A DNA stretch of 64,000 bases from the NCBI RefSeq assembly GCF_001905595.1, contig NZ_LIXI01000007.1, positions 1 through 64,000 of the forward strand, given 5' to 3'. The translations under genes and the position numbers were made by a program. This DNA is from Streptomyces sp. CB00316. GTDB lineage: Bacteria > Actinomycetota > Actinomycetes > Streptomycetales > Streptomycetaceae. Below, piece after piece: positions 51,560-60,127 of this stretch. Numbering within the stretch: position 1 is the stretch's first letter; every line of letters begins with the position of its first letter. The notes under the pieces were generated by a model. It was given only the letters and a program-made list of their open reading frames with translations. It had not been told where the DNA came from and ran no database searches.

Positions 51560-52828
51560 ATGGAACACATCACGCTGCTGCTCGCGATTGTGGTCGTGAC
51601 AGCTCTCGTGTTCGATTTCACGAACGGTTTCCACGACACCGCCAACGCGATGGCTACGACCATCTCGACCGGCGCACTGAAGCCCAAGACGGCGGTGGCC
51701 ATGTCCGCCGTTCTCAACCTCGTCGGCGCGTTCCTGTCAGTGGAGGTCGCCAAGACGATCTCCGGCGGGATCGTCAACGAGAACGGCCTCAGAACCGAGG
51801 TCATCTTCGCGGCGCTCGTCGGCGCCATCCTGTGGAATCTGCTGACCTGGCTGGTCGGCCTGCCCTCCAGCTCGTCCCACGCCCTGTTCGGCGGTCTGAT
51901 CGGCGCCGCCGTGATGTCGGCCGGCTGGTCCTCGATCAACGGCGGCACCGTCGTCACCAAGGTGCTGCTCCCCGCGATCGCCGCCCCGCTGGTCGCCGGT
52001 CTCGCCGCCATGCTGGCCGCGAAGCTGACGTACCGGATCAACCGGAACGTCACCGACGAGAACCAGCTCAAGTCGACGGCCAAGGGCTACCGAGCCGGCC
52101 AGATCGCCTCGGCCGGTCTCGTCTCGCTCGCCCACGGCACCAACGACGCCCAGAAGACGATGGGCATCATCACCCTGGCCCTGGTCACCGGCGGCGTCCT
52201 CGCCCCCGGCTCCAACCCGCCGATGTGGGTCATCGTCTCCGCCGGTGTCGCCATCGCGCTCGGCACCTACCTCGGCGGCTGGCGCATCATCCGCACCATG
52301 GGCAAGGGCCTGACCGACCTCCAGCCGCCGCAGGGCTTCGCCGCCCAGACCAGCGCGGCCACCGTCATCCTGGCCTCCTCGCACCTCGGCTTCTCGCTCT
52401 CCACCACCCAGTCGTGCTCGGGTGCCGTGATGGGCGCGGGCCTCGGCCGCAAGGGCGGCGTGGTCCGCTGGTCCACCGCCACCCGGATGTTCGTCGCCTG
52501 GGGCCTGACGCTCCCGGCCGCGGGTCTGGTCGGCGCAGGTGCCGAGTTCCTCACCAAGCAGGGCCCGTGGGGCATCACCGCCACCGCGATCCTGCTGGTC
52601 GGCGGCTCCTTCGCCATCTGGCTGGCCTCGCGCCGCCAGCCGGTGGACCACACCAACGTCAACGACACCGAGGACGCGACGGCGGACGAGCCGCGGGGCG
52701 TCGTCACCACCGCCATGGCCGCGGTCGCTCCGCCGCCCACCGCCAGTGCGGTCTCCGACCTCTCGGCCACCATCCCGGCCCCGGCCGCGGCACCCGACGA
52801 CACGCCCCGCCCCGCGGCCACGGTGTAA
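51560..52828 (+). CDS. pitH2: Low-affinity inorganic phosphate transporter PitA-type
   Basis: A 422-residue membrane protein with about 10 helices and the tandem PiT motifs: FDFTNGFHDTANAMAT near residue 16 (GFHDxxN) and GLVSLAHGTNDAQKTMGII in the second half, with LSTTQSCSGAVMG. It imports metal-phosphate or phosphate with protons. A Pro/Ala-rich cytosolic tail ends it. The ATG at 51560 follows TGCCTGGGTAA. The PHO box upstream argues for phosphate-starvation control through PhoP. It forms an operon with the 75-residue membrane protein. Confidence 0.95.
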   Translation: MEHITLLLAIVVVTALVFDFTNGFHDTANAMATTISTGALKPKTAVAMSAVLNLVGAFLSVEVAKTISGGIVNENGLRTEVIFAALVGAILWNLLTWLVGLPSSSSHALFGGLIGAAVMSAGWSSINGGTVVTKVLLPAIAAPLVAGLAAMLAAKLTYRINRNVTDENQLKSTAKGYRAGQIASAGLVSLAHGTNDAQKTMGIITLALVTGGVLAPGSNPPMWVIVSAGVAIALGTYLGGWRIIRTMGKGLTDLQPPQGFAAQTSAATVILASSHLGFSLSTTQSCSGAVMGAGLGRKGGVVRWSTATRMFVAWGLTLPAAGLVGAGAEFLTKQGPWGITATAILLVGGSFAIWLASRRQPVDHTNVNDTEDATADEPRGVVTTAMAAVAPPPTASAVSDLSATIPAPAAAPDDTPRPAATV

Positions 52829-52840
52829 GGACAGATCCGT

Positions 52841-53068
52841 ATGAAAATCGACTGGGCAGCTCTCGCCTCCGTCTTCGGTGTCAGTCTCGTGGTCACCGTC
52901 GCACTGGTCGGCGTGTTCACCCTGGGCATCGTCGCCCTCTCCAAGCTGTCGGCCCCGGCCGGCGGCGCCTCCGGCGCCTCGGCCGTGCTGGCGCGCACCA
53001 GCGCGTACGCCTGCTTCGCGCTCTGCGTGGGAGCGGTCGCGTACGGGATCTATCTGATCGTCGCCTGA
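52841..53068 (+). CDS. Small membrane protein linked to the Pit transporter
   Basis: A 75-residue protein with two helices (ALASVFGVSLVVTVALVGVFTLGIVAL; TSAYACFALCVGAVAYGIYLIV) separated by a Gly/Ala/Ser loop. It starts 12 bp after pit, with a good AGGA site, so it is coupled to it. It is conserved next to pit in Streptomyces; it may be an accessory subunit (inference). Confidence 0.85.
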   Translation: MKIDWAALASVFGVSLVVTVALVGVFTLGIVALSKLSAPAGGASGASAVLARTSAYACFALCVGAVAYGIYLIVA

Positions 53069-53088
53069 CGCGACCCACCGCACTCCTT

Positions 53089-53120
53089 CGGGCCGGACAC
53101 ACCACCGTGTGTCCGGCCCG
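53089..53120 (+). terminator. Terminator of the pit operon
   Basis: A perfect 14-bp inverted repeat (53089-53102 and 53107-53120, loop CACC) right after the small gene. It separates the pit transcript from the cobalamin riboswitch. Confidence 0.88.
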
Positions 53121-53189
53121 ATGTGCGTCTGCGCACACTGGAGCTCCGCAGGTCAACAGCAAGTTGACGGCCGTTCTCGCAGCGTGGTG

Positions 53190-53365
53190 GACTGCCGGAG
53201 CCATTTACGGCGACAGAAGAGGAAGCCGGTGCGAATCCGGCGCGGTCCCGCCACTGTCACCGGGGAGCACTCCCCCACACCGGATGTCACGGCCCTCGCA
53301 ACGCGGGCTGGAAGGCCGGGGGAACTGCGGATCCGGGAAGCCAGGAGACTCTTGTCGCCGGTCAC
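53190..53365 (+). ncRNA. Cobalamin (B12) riboswitch
   Basis: The conserved core is clear: GAAGCCGGTGCGAATCCGGC (53222-53241) running into GGTCCCGCCACTGT, and the B12 box AGCCAGGAGACT (53339-53350) in GGGAAGCCAGGAGACTCTTG. The outer stem CGGCGAC (about 53209) pairs with GTCGCCG (about 53355). It binds adenosylcobalamin-type cofactor and should repress the downstream cob operon when B12 is plentiful. Confidence 0.97.
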
Positions 53366-53404
53366 GTCGAACCAGGGCGCGGACCCTGAGTGAGGACATA
53401 AGCC

Positions 53405-53473
53405 ATGCCCGGCCGCCGTGCGCCGCATCCAGTGCCTCTTCCTGCCGGATCACCTCTGCCCATGGCGGGCTGA
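53405..53473 (+). CDS. 22-residue leader ORF between the riboswitch and cobD
   Basis: Below the B12 box, GAGTGAGGACATAAGCC gives a good ribosome site for an ATG at 53405. The frame encodes MPGRRAPHPVPLPAG followed by SPLPMAG and stops at TGA 53471-53473, 3 nt before the cobD GTG. A short, Pro/Arg-rich peptide whose translation could govern access to the cobD start is plausible. It is not a known gene to me. Confidence 0.5.
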   Translation: MPGRRAPHPVPLPAGSPLPMAG

Positions 53474-53476
53474 ACC

Positions 53477-54457
53477 GTGCGTGCCGACCGTGTCTTCGCG
53501 TACGGCGCCGTCGCCGGCCTGATCGCCGACGCCGCTCTCGGCGACCCGCGCCGGGGTCATCCCGTCGCCGGTTTCGGCCGGGCCGCCGCGCGGGTGGAGT
53601 CCCTGCTGTGGCGGGACGACCGGGGCCGGGGAGCGCTGCACACCCTGCTGTGCGCCGGAGGCGCCGCGGGGGCCGCGGCACTGGCCGCCCGTGCCGTACG
53701 GGAGCGGCCCGCGCTCGCCGTCGCGCTGACGGCCGCCACCACCTGGTCGGTCGTCGGCGGGACGTCGCTGGGCCGGGAGGCCCGCGCCATCGGGGGCGCG
53801 CTGGCCGCCGGGGACCTGGAGGTGGCGCGGGAGCGGCTGCCGCACCTGTGCGGGCGTGATCCGCACTCCCTGGACGGGCCGCAGATCGCCCGTGCCGTCG
53901 TGGAGTCGGTCGCGGAGAACACCTCGGACGCCGTCGTGGGCGCGCTGGTGTGGGGCGCGATCGGCGGGGTGCCGGGGCTCGTCGGCTTCCGGGCCGTGAA
54001 CACGCTCGACGCGATGGTCGGCCACAAGTCCCCCCGCCACCGCCGCTACGGCTGGGCCTCGGCCCGCCTGGACGACCTCGCGGGGTGGCCCGGGGCGCGG
54101 CTGACGGCCGCGCTGGCCGTGGTGGGCGGCGGGCGGCCCTCGGAGGCCGTACGCGCCTGGAAGGCGGATGCGGGGCGTCACCCGAGCCCGAACGCGGGGC
54201 CGGTGGAGGCCGCGTTCGCGGGGGCGCTCGGCGTACGGCTCGGCGGGACGTTGGCGTACGCGGGGCGCGTCGAGCACCGGCCGGTCCTGAACGGGGAGTC
54301 GGGCCGGGAGGTCCGGAGTTCCGACATCGAGCGCGCGGTCCGGTTGTCGCGCCGCGTGAGTGTGCTGGCTCTCGGGGTGTGCGTGGTGGGCCGGATGGTC
54401 GTGGGGCGCGTGGTCGCGGGACGGTCGTCGACAGGACAGAGGCGGGGTCGGGCATGA
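53477..54457 (+). CDS. cobD: Adenosylcobinamide-phosphate synthase CobD/CbiB
   Basis: A 326-residue membrane protein that attaches aminopropanol to adenosylcobyric acid. Family marks: LIADAALGDPRRGHPVAGFGRAA near the N-terminus, the HxGxxF-like ENTSDAVVGALVWGAIGGVPG, and the central GWASARLDDLAGWPGARLTA. About four membrane helices are visible. The GTG start at 53477 lies directly below the leader ORF. The stop overlaps cobQ by ATGA. It is controlled by the B12 riboswitch. Confidence 0.93.
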   Translation: MRADRVFAYGAVAGLIADAALGDPRRGHPVAGFGRAAARVESLLWRDDRGRGALHTLLCAGGAAGAAALAARAVRERPALAVALTAATTWSVVGGTSLGREARAIGGALAAGDLEVARERLPHLCGRDPHSLDGPQIARAVVESVAENTSDAVVGALVWGAIGGVPGLVGFRAVNTLDAMVGHKSPRHRRYGWASARLDDLAGWPGARLTAALAVVGGGRPSEAVRAWKADAGRHPSPNAGPVEAAFAGALGVRLGGTLAYAGRVEHRPVLNGESGREVRSSDIERAVRLSRRVSVLALGVCVVGRMVVGRVVAGRSSTGQRRGRA

Positions 54458-56082
54458 GCGGTGGGCTGCTGGTCGCGGGGACCACATCGGACGCGGGCAA
54501 GAGCGTCGTCACGGCGGGCATCTGCCGCTGGCTGGTGCGCCGGGGCGTGAAGGTCGCGCCCTTCAAGGCGCAGAACATGTCCCTCAACTCCTTCGTGACC
54601 CGCGAGGGTGCGGAGATCGGGCGCGCCCAGGCCATGCAGGCGCAGGCCGCCCGGGTGGAGCCGACCGCTCTGATGAACCCGGTACTGCTGAAGCCCGGCA
54701 GCGACCGGTCCAGCCAGGTCGTCCTGATGGGGAAGCCGGTGGGCGAGATGAGCGCCCGGGGTTACCACGGGGGCCGGCAGGAGGCGCTGCTCGGGACCGT
54801 CACGGACTGCCTGGAGCAGCTGCGGTCGACGTACGACGCGGTGATCTGCGAGGGGGCCGGGTCGCCGGCCGAGATCAACCTCCGGCGTACGGACATCGTG
54901 AACATGGGGATCGCGCGGGCGGCCCGCTTTCCCGTTCTGGTGGTCGGGGACATCGACCGGGGCGGGGTCTTCGCCTCCTTCTTCGGGACGACGGCGCTGC
55001 TCAGCGCGGAGGACCAGTCGCTGGTCGCGGGCTACCTGGTGAACAAGTTCCGGGGTGACGTCTCGCTGCTGGAGCCGGGCCTGGACATGCTGTACGGGCT
55101 GACCGGGCGGCGGACGTACGGGGTGCTGCCGTTCACCCATGGGCTCGGTATCGACGAGGAGGACGGCCTGCGGGTCTCCTTGCGGGGTGCGGTACGGGAG
55201 TCGGTCGTGGCGCCGCCCCGTGGGGAGGACGTGTTGCGGGTCGCGGTCTGCGCGGTGCCGTTGATGTCGAACTTCACGGACGTGGACGCGCTGGCCGCCG
55301 AACCGGGCGTCGTCGTGCGGTTCGTGGACCGGCCCGACGAGCTGGCCGACGCGGACCTGGTCGTCGTGCCCGGGACGCGCGGCACGGTCAAGGCGCTGGC
55401 CTGGCTGCGGGAGCGGGGGCTCGCGGACGCGTTGCTCCGGCGGGCGGCGGAGGGGCGGCCGGTGCTGGGGATCTGCGGGGGGTTCCAGGTGCTCGGAGAG
55501 CGGATCGAGGACGAGGTGGAGTCGCGGGCGGGGGTCGTGGAGGGGCTGGGGCTGCTGCCCGTGCGGGTGCGTTTCGACCGGGCCAAGACGCTGGCGCGGC
55601 CGGTGGGTTCGGCGCTGGGCGAGCCGGTGGAGGGGTACGAGATCCACCACGGGGTCGCCGATGTGCGGGGCGGGGAGCCGTTCCTGGACGGGTGCCGGGT
55701 GGGGGCGGTGTGGGGGACGCACTGGCACGGGTCGCTGGAGAGCGACGGGTTCCGGCGGCGGTTCCTGGAGGAGGTGGCCCGGGGTGCGGGGCGGCGGTTC
55801 GTGCCTGCGCCGGACACGAGCTTCGGGGTGCTGCGGGAGGAGCAGCTGGATCGGCTGGGGGATCTGGTGGAGGAGCACGCGGACACGGATGCGCTGTGGC
55901 GGTTGATCGAGGAGGGCGCGCCGACGGGGTTGCCGTTCGTGCCGCCGGGGGCGCCGCCGTCGGGTGCGGGGGCGGCGGAGAGCCGGGGCGCTGCCCCGGG
56001 CCCCGCTCCTCTATCGCCGAAGGAACTTGTGGTGACCGGTCACGTCGAAGCCGAAGAGCATGTCAACGAGGAGGCCAAGTGA
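54454..56082 (+). CDS. cobQ: Cobyric acid synthase CobQ
   Basis: A 542-residue enzyme that amidates adenosylcobyrinic acid a,c-diamide at four positions using glutamine and ATP. The P-loop is GTTSDAGKS near residue 9; PFKAQNMSLNSFVT and the ICEGAGSPAEINLR motif are typical. The class I glutaminase site is GICGGFQVLGERI with Cys341, and the His is in HWHGSLESDGF. The last 55 residues are a Pro/Ala/Glu tail with an inverted repeat in the DNA (CCGGGGC-GCT-GCCCCGG, about 55983-56000). It overlaps cobD (ATGA) and the chelatase gene (GTGA). Confidence 0.95.
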   Translation: MSGGLLVAGTTSDAGKSVVTAGICRWLVRRGVKVAPFKAQNMSLNSFVTREGAEIGRAQAMQAQAARVEPTALMNPVLLKPGSDRSSQVVLMGKPVGEMSARGYHGGRQEALLGTVTDCLEQLRSTYDAVICEGAGSPAEINLRRTDIVNMGIARAARFPVLVVGDIDRGGVFASFFGTTALLSAEDQSLVAGYLVNKFRGDVSLLEPGLDMLYGLTGRRTYGVLPFTHGLGIDEEDGLRVSLRGAVRESVVAPPRGEDVLRVAVCAVPLMSNFTDVDALAAEPGVVVRFVDRPDELADADLVVVPGTRGTVKALAWLRERGLADALLRRAAEGRPVLGICGGFQVLGERIEDEVESRAGVVEGLGLLPVRVRFDRAKTLARPVGSALGEPVEGYEIHHGVADVRGGEPFLDGCRVGAVWGTHWHGSLESDGFRRRFLEEVARGAGRRFVPAPDTSFGVLREEQLDRLGDLVEEHADTDALWRLIEEGAPTGLPFVPPGAPPSGAGAAESRGAAPGPAPLSPKELVVTGHVEAEEHVNEEAK

Positions 56083-58115
56083 GTACGCCGTATCCCTTCA
56101 CCGCGATCGTCGGGCAGGACGACCTGCGGCTCGGGCTGTTGCTGAACGCGGTCAGTCCGGCCGTCGGTGGTGTGCTCGTGCGGGGCGAGAAGGGCACCGC
56201 CAAGTCCACCGCCGTGCGGGCACTGGCCGCGCTCGTGCCCGAGGTCTCCGTCGTACCGGGGTGCCGGTTCTCCTGTGATCCCGTCTCCCCCGATCCGGTG
56301 TGTCCCGACGGGCCCCACGCGGAGGCCGCCGGTGTGTCGCGCCCGGCGCGGACGGTGGAGCTGCCCGTCGGGGCGTCCGAGGACCGGCTCGTGGGGGCGC
56401 TGGACATCGAGCGGGCGCTCTCGGAGGGCGTGAAGGCGTTCGAGCCGGGGCTGCTGGCCGACGCGCACCGCGGGATCCTGTACGTCGACGAGGTCAACCT
56501 CCTCCACGACCACCTGGTGGACCTGCTGCTGGACGCGGCGGCCATGGGGGCCTCGTACGTCGAGCGCGAAGGCGTCTCCGTACGGCATGCGGCGCGGTTC
56601 CTGCTGGTCGGGACGATGAACCCCGAAGAGGGCGAGCTGAGGCCGCAGTTGCTGGACCGGTTCGGGCTCACCGTCGAGGTGGCCGCCTCCCGGGACACCG
56701 ACGAGCGGGTGGAGGTCGTGCGGCGCCGGCTCGCCTACGACGACGATCCCGAGGGGTTCGCCGCGCGCTGGGCCGAGGAGGAGACGGCGCTTCGGGAGCG
56801 CATCGCCGCCGCGCGTGCCCTGCTGCCGCGTGTCGTACTCGGTGACGGCGTGCTGCGGCAGATCGCCGCGACCTGTGCCGCGTTCGAGGTCGACGGGATG
56901 CGGGCCGACATCGTGATGGCCCGTACCGCCACCGCGCTCGCCGCCTGGGCCGGGCGCGAGGAGGTCACCGCCGACGACGTACGGCAGGCCGCTCTGCTGG
57001 CGCTCCCCCACCGGCGGCGCCGCAACCCGTTCGACGCGCCGGGTCTTGACGAGGACAAGCTGGACCAGACCCTGGAGGAGGCCGCCGGGGACGAGGGACA
57101 GGGCCACGACGACGATCCCGACCCCGGCCCCGACGGTGGTGGCGGTGGCGGTGGGGGCGGTGACGTACCGCCCCAGGCCGATGGCGACCGCACCCCGCCG
57201 CAGGCCTCAGAAGGCGACGACACGCCGTCCCAGGCCCCCGAAGGCGCTCCCGACGCGCCCGGGCGGTCCGCCGGGGCCGAGCAGCGGCCTGTGGCCGCCG
57301 CCGAGCCGTTCCGTACGAAGATGCTCAGCGTGCCGGGGCTGGGGGAAGGCGCTGCCGGGCGGCGTTCCCGGGCCCGCACGGCGCATGGTCGGACCACAGG
57401 AGCGGTCCGGCCACAGGGCGCTCTGACCAAGCTGCACCTGGCCGCCACCGTGCAGGCCGCCGCCCCGCACCAGCGGGCGCGCGGGCGGTCCGGTCGCGGG
57501 CTCGTGGTGCGCCGGGACGATCTGCGGCAGGCGACCCGGGAGGGGCGTGAGGGCAACCTCGTGCTGTTCGTCGTGGACGCCTCCGGGTCGATGGCGGCCC
57601 GGCAGCGGATGAGTGCGGTCAAGGGGGCCGTGCTGTCGCTGCTGCTGGACGCGTACCAGCGGCGGGACAAGGTCGGCCTGGTCACCTTCCGGGGCAAGCA
57701 GGCGGAGGTGGCGCTGCCGCCGACCTCGTCCGTGGACGCGGCGGCGTCCCGACTGGAGTCGCTGCCGACCGGGGGGCGTACCCCGCTCGCCGCCGGCCTG
57801 CTCAAGGCCCATGACGTCCTGCGCGTCGAGCGGCTGCGCGATCCTTCGCGCCGGCCCCTGCTCGTCGTCGTCACGGACGGCCGGGCGACCGGCGGGCCTG
57901 AGCCGGTGGCGCTCGCGGGGCGGGCGGCGCGGCTGCACCAGGCCGAGGGGACGGCCTCGGTCGTCGTGGACTGCGAGTCGGGGTACGTACGCCTCGGCCT
58001 CGCCGGGGAACTCGCGCGGGAACTGGGAGGCACCGCCGTCACGCTCGACGAGCTGCGGGCCGACTCGATCGCCGGGCTCGTCAAGGACGTCACCGCAGCC
58101 GGGAGGGCCGCTTAA
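56079..58115 (+). CDS. Putative cobaltochelatase ChlI/ChlD-type (AAA plus VWA fusion)
   Basis: A 678-residue fusion of a magnesium-chelatase-like AAA+ domain and a C-terminal von Willebrand A domain. Walker A is GEKGTAKST (residues 36-44); Walker B is in ILYVDEVNLL. The linker is acidic, then Pro/Gly-rich with nine consecutive Gly. The MIDAS motif DASGSMAA begins at Asp500. It is the ATPase side of aerobic cobaltochelatase (analogous to CobS/CobT or BchI/BchD) and needs a CobN-type catalytic subunit, which is not in the window. It overlaps cobQ and cobO by 4 and 1 bp. Confidence 0.9.
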   Translation: MSTPYPFTAIVGQDDLRLGLLLNAVSPAVGGVLVRGEKGTAKSTAVRALAALVPEVSVVPGCRFSCDPVSPDPVCPDGPHAEAAGVSRPARTVELPVGASEDRLVGALDIERALSEGVKAFEPGLLADAHRGILYVDEVNLLHDHLVDLLLDAAAMGASYVEREGVSVRHAARFLLVGTMNPEEGELRPQLLDRFGLTVEVAASRDTDERVEVVRRRLAYDDDPEGFAARWAEEETALRERIAAARALLPRVVLGDGVLRQIAATCAAFEVDGMRADIVMARTATALAAWAGREEVTADDVRQAALLALPHRRRRNPFDAPGLDEDKLDQTLEEAAGDEGQGHDDDPDPGPDGGGGGGGGGDVPPQADGDRTPPQASEGDDTPSQAPEGAPDAPGRSAGAEQRPVAAAEPFRTKMLSVPGLGEGAAGRRSRARTAHGRTTGAVRPQGALTKLHLAATVQAAAPHQRARGRSGRGLVVRRDDLRQATREGREGNLVLFVVDASGSMAARQRMSAVKGAVLSLLLDAYQRRDKVGLVTFRGKQAEVALPPTSSVDAAASRLESLPTGGRTPLAAGLLKAHDVLRVERLRDPSRRPLLVVVTDGRATGGPEPVALAGRAARLHQAEGTASVVVDCESGYVRLGLAGELARELGGTAVTLDELRADSIAGLVKDVTAAGRAA

Positions 58116-58714
58116 TGCCGCAGGGACAGCCGACATCGGTGCCGGACGACGGGCTCACCACCCGTCAGCGGCGCAACCGCCCGCTTCTGTTCGTCCACAC
58201 GGGCATCGGGAAGGGCAAGTCGACCGCCGCCTTCGGGCTCGCGCTGCGGGCCTGGAACCAGGGGTGGCCGATCGGGGTGTTCCAGTTCGTGAAGTCGGCG
58301 AAGTGGAAGGTCGGCGAGGAGAACGCGCTGAAGGTGCTGGGCGCGAGCGGCGAGGGCGGCACCGTCGACTGGCACAAGATGGGCGAGGGCTGGTCCTGGG
58401 TCCAGCGGGACGGCCAGCTCGACAACGAGGAGAAGGCCCGCGAGGGCTGGGAGCAGGTCAAGCGCGACCTGGCGGCCGAGACGTACAAGCTGTATGTGCT
58501 CGACGAGTTCGCCTACCCGATGCACTGGGGCTGGATCGACACCGACGAGGTCGTCGAGGTCATGCGGAACCGGCCCGGCACCCAGCACGTGGTGATCACC
58601 GGCCGCAACGCGCCGGACGCGCTCGTCGAGGCCGCCGACCTGGTGACCGACATGTCGAAGGTCAAGCACCCGATGGACGCGGGGCAGAAGGGCCAGAGGG
58701 GCATCGAGTGGTGA
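58115..58714 (+). CDS. cobO: Cob(I)yrinic acid a,c-diamide adenosyltransferase
   Basis: A 199-residue CobO/BtuR enzyme that adenosylates the corrinoid Co. The P-loop is FVHTGIGKGKSTAAFG near residue 28; the ending NAPDALVEAADLVTDMSKVKHPMDAGQKGQRGIEW is the family C-terminus (in short motifs). The ATG at 58115 overlaps the chelatase TAA (TAATG). It overlaps cobB by GTGA. The position inside the cob operon fits. Confidence 0.95.
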   Translation: MPQGQPTSVPDDGLTTRQRRNRPLLFVHTGIGKGKSTAAFGLALRAWNQGWPIGVFQFVKSAKWKVGEENALKVLGASGEGGTVDWHKMGEGWSWVQRDGQLDNEEKAREGWEQVKRDLAAETYKLYVLDEFAYPMHWGWIDTDEVVEVMRNRPGTQHVVITGRNAPDALVEAADLVTDMSKVKHPMDAGQKGQRGIEW

Positions 58715-60057
58715 CTGTGCCCCGCCTGGTCATCGCCGCTCCGGCCTCCGGCAGCGGCAAGACCACCGTCGCCACCGGCCTGATGGCCGCCTTCACCGCA
58801 CGCGGGCTCGCCGTCTCGCCGCACAAGGTGGGGCCGGACTACATCGATCCCGGGTACCACTCGCTGGCGACGGGCCGCCCCGGCCGCAATCTCGACGCGT
58901 ACATGTGCGGGACGGATCTCATCGCCCCGCTCTTCGCGCACGGGTCGGCGGAGTGCGACCTCGCCGTGGTCGAGGGCGTGATGGGGCTGTACGACGGTGC
59001 CTCGGGGCAGGGGGAGCTGGCGTCCACCGCTCAGGTGGCGAAGCTGCTGCGGGCGCCGGTGGTCCTGGTCGTGGACGCCTCCTCCCAGTCCCGGTCCGTG
59101 GCGGCCCTGGTCCACGGGTTCGCCTCCTGGGACCCGGAGGTGCGGATCGGCGGCGTGATCCTGAACAAGGTGGCCTCCGACCGGCACGAGGCGCTGTTGC
59201 GGGACGCGTTGGACGAGTCGGGGCTTCCGGTCCTCGGCGTGCTGCGGCGGGCGCCCCAGGTCGCGACGCCCTCACGCCACCTGGGTCTGGTGCCGGTGGC
59301 CGAGCGGCAGGGCGATGCGGTGGACGCCGTACGCGCCATGGGTGAGCGGGTGCGCGCCGGGTGTGATCTGGACGCGCTGATGGCGCTGGCCCGGAGTGCG
59401 CCCGCGCTTGCGGACGAGGCGTGGGAACCGGCGTACGCCGTCGTGGAGAGGCCCCGGCCCGTCGTCGCCGTGGCCGGCGGGGCGGCGTTCACCTTCGCGT
59501 ACGCGGAGCACGCCGAACTGCTGACGGCGGCCGGTGCGGAGGTCGTGGTCTTCGACCCGCTGCGGGACGAGAAACTGCCGGCCGACACGGCGGGGCTCGT
59601 GATCGGCGGTGGGTTCCCGGAGATGTACGCCCCCGAGCTGTCGGCCAACGAACCGTTGCGGCGGGCGGTGACCGAACTGGCCCTGAGCGACGCCCCGGTG
59701 GCGGCCGAGTGCGCCGGCCTGCTGTATCTGGCGCGGGAGCTGGACGGGAAGCCGATGTGCGGGGTGCTGGACGCCACGGCCCGGATGTCGGAGCGGCTCA
59801 CGCTCGGGTACCGGCAGGCGGTGGCGGTCTCGGACAGTCCGCTCGCGGTCGCCGGGACCCGGACGCGCGGCCATGAGTTCCACCGGACGGCGTTGGAGCC
59901 GGGGGCGGGGCCGGCGCCCGCGTGGGGCATGCACCAGCCGCAGCGGCGGGTGGAGGGGTACGTCCAGCGGGGCGTGCACGCCAGCTATCTGCACACGCAC
60001 TGGGCGGCCTCCCCCGAGGTGGCCCGCCGTTTCGTGGAGCACTGCCGGGCGCGGTGA
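58711..60057 (+). CDS. cobB: Cobyrinate a,c-diamide synthase CobB
   Basis: A 448-residue enzyme that amidates the a and c carboxylates with glutamine and ATP. The P-loop is APASGSGKTTVATGLM; KVGPDYIDPGYHS is the CobB/CbiA hallmark. The glutaminase Cys334 is in ECAGLLYLARELDG; the His region is HASYLHTHWAASPE. The GTG at 58711 overlaps cobO. It is the last gene of the overlapping operon; the next gene is on the minus strand. Confidence 0.95.
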   Translation: MTVPRLVIAAPASGSGKTTVATGLMAAFTARGLAVSPHKVGPDYIDPGYHSLATGRPGRNLDAYMCGTDLIAPLFAHGSAECDLAVVEGVMGLYDGASGQGELASTAQVAKLLRAPVVLVVDASSQSRSVAALVHGFASWDPEVRIGGVILNKVASDRHEALLRDALDESGLPVLGVLRRAPQVATPSRHLGLVPVAERQGDAVDAVRAMGERVRAGCDLDALMALARSAPALADEAWEPAYAVVERPRPVVAVAGGAAFTFAYAEHAELLTAAGAEVVVFDPLRDEKLPADTAGLVIGGGFPEMYAPELSANEPLRRAVTELALSDAPVAAECAGLLYLARELDGKPMCGVLDATARMSERLTLGYRQAVAVSDSPLAVAGTRTRGHEFHRTALEPGAGPAPAWGMHQPQRRVEGYVQRGVHASYLHTHWAASPEVARRFVEHCRAR

Positions 60058-60127
60058 GCGGCCGGCGCGGTGCGTCACTGCCCCGGCGGCGCGTCCGTGG
60101 CAGCGCCAGGTGCGGGCGTACGCGGGC

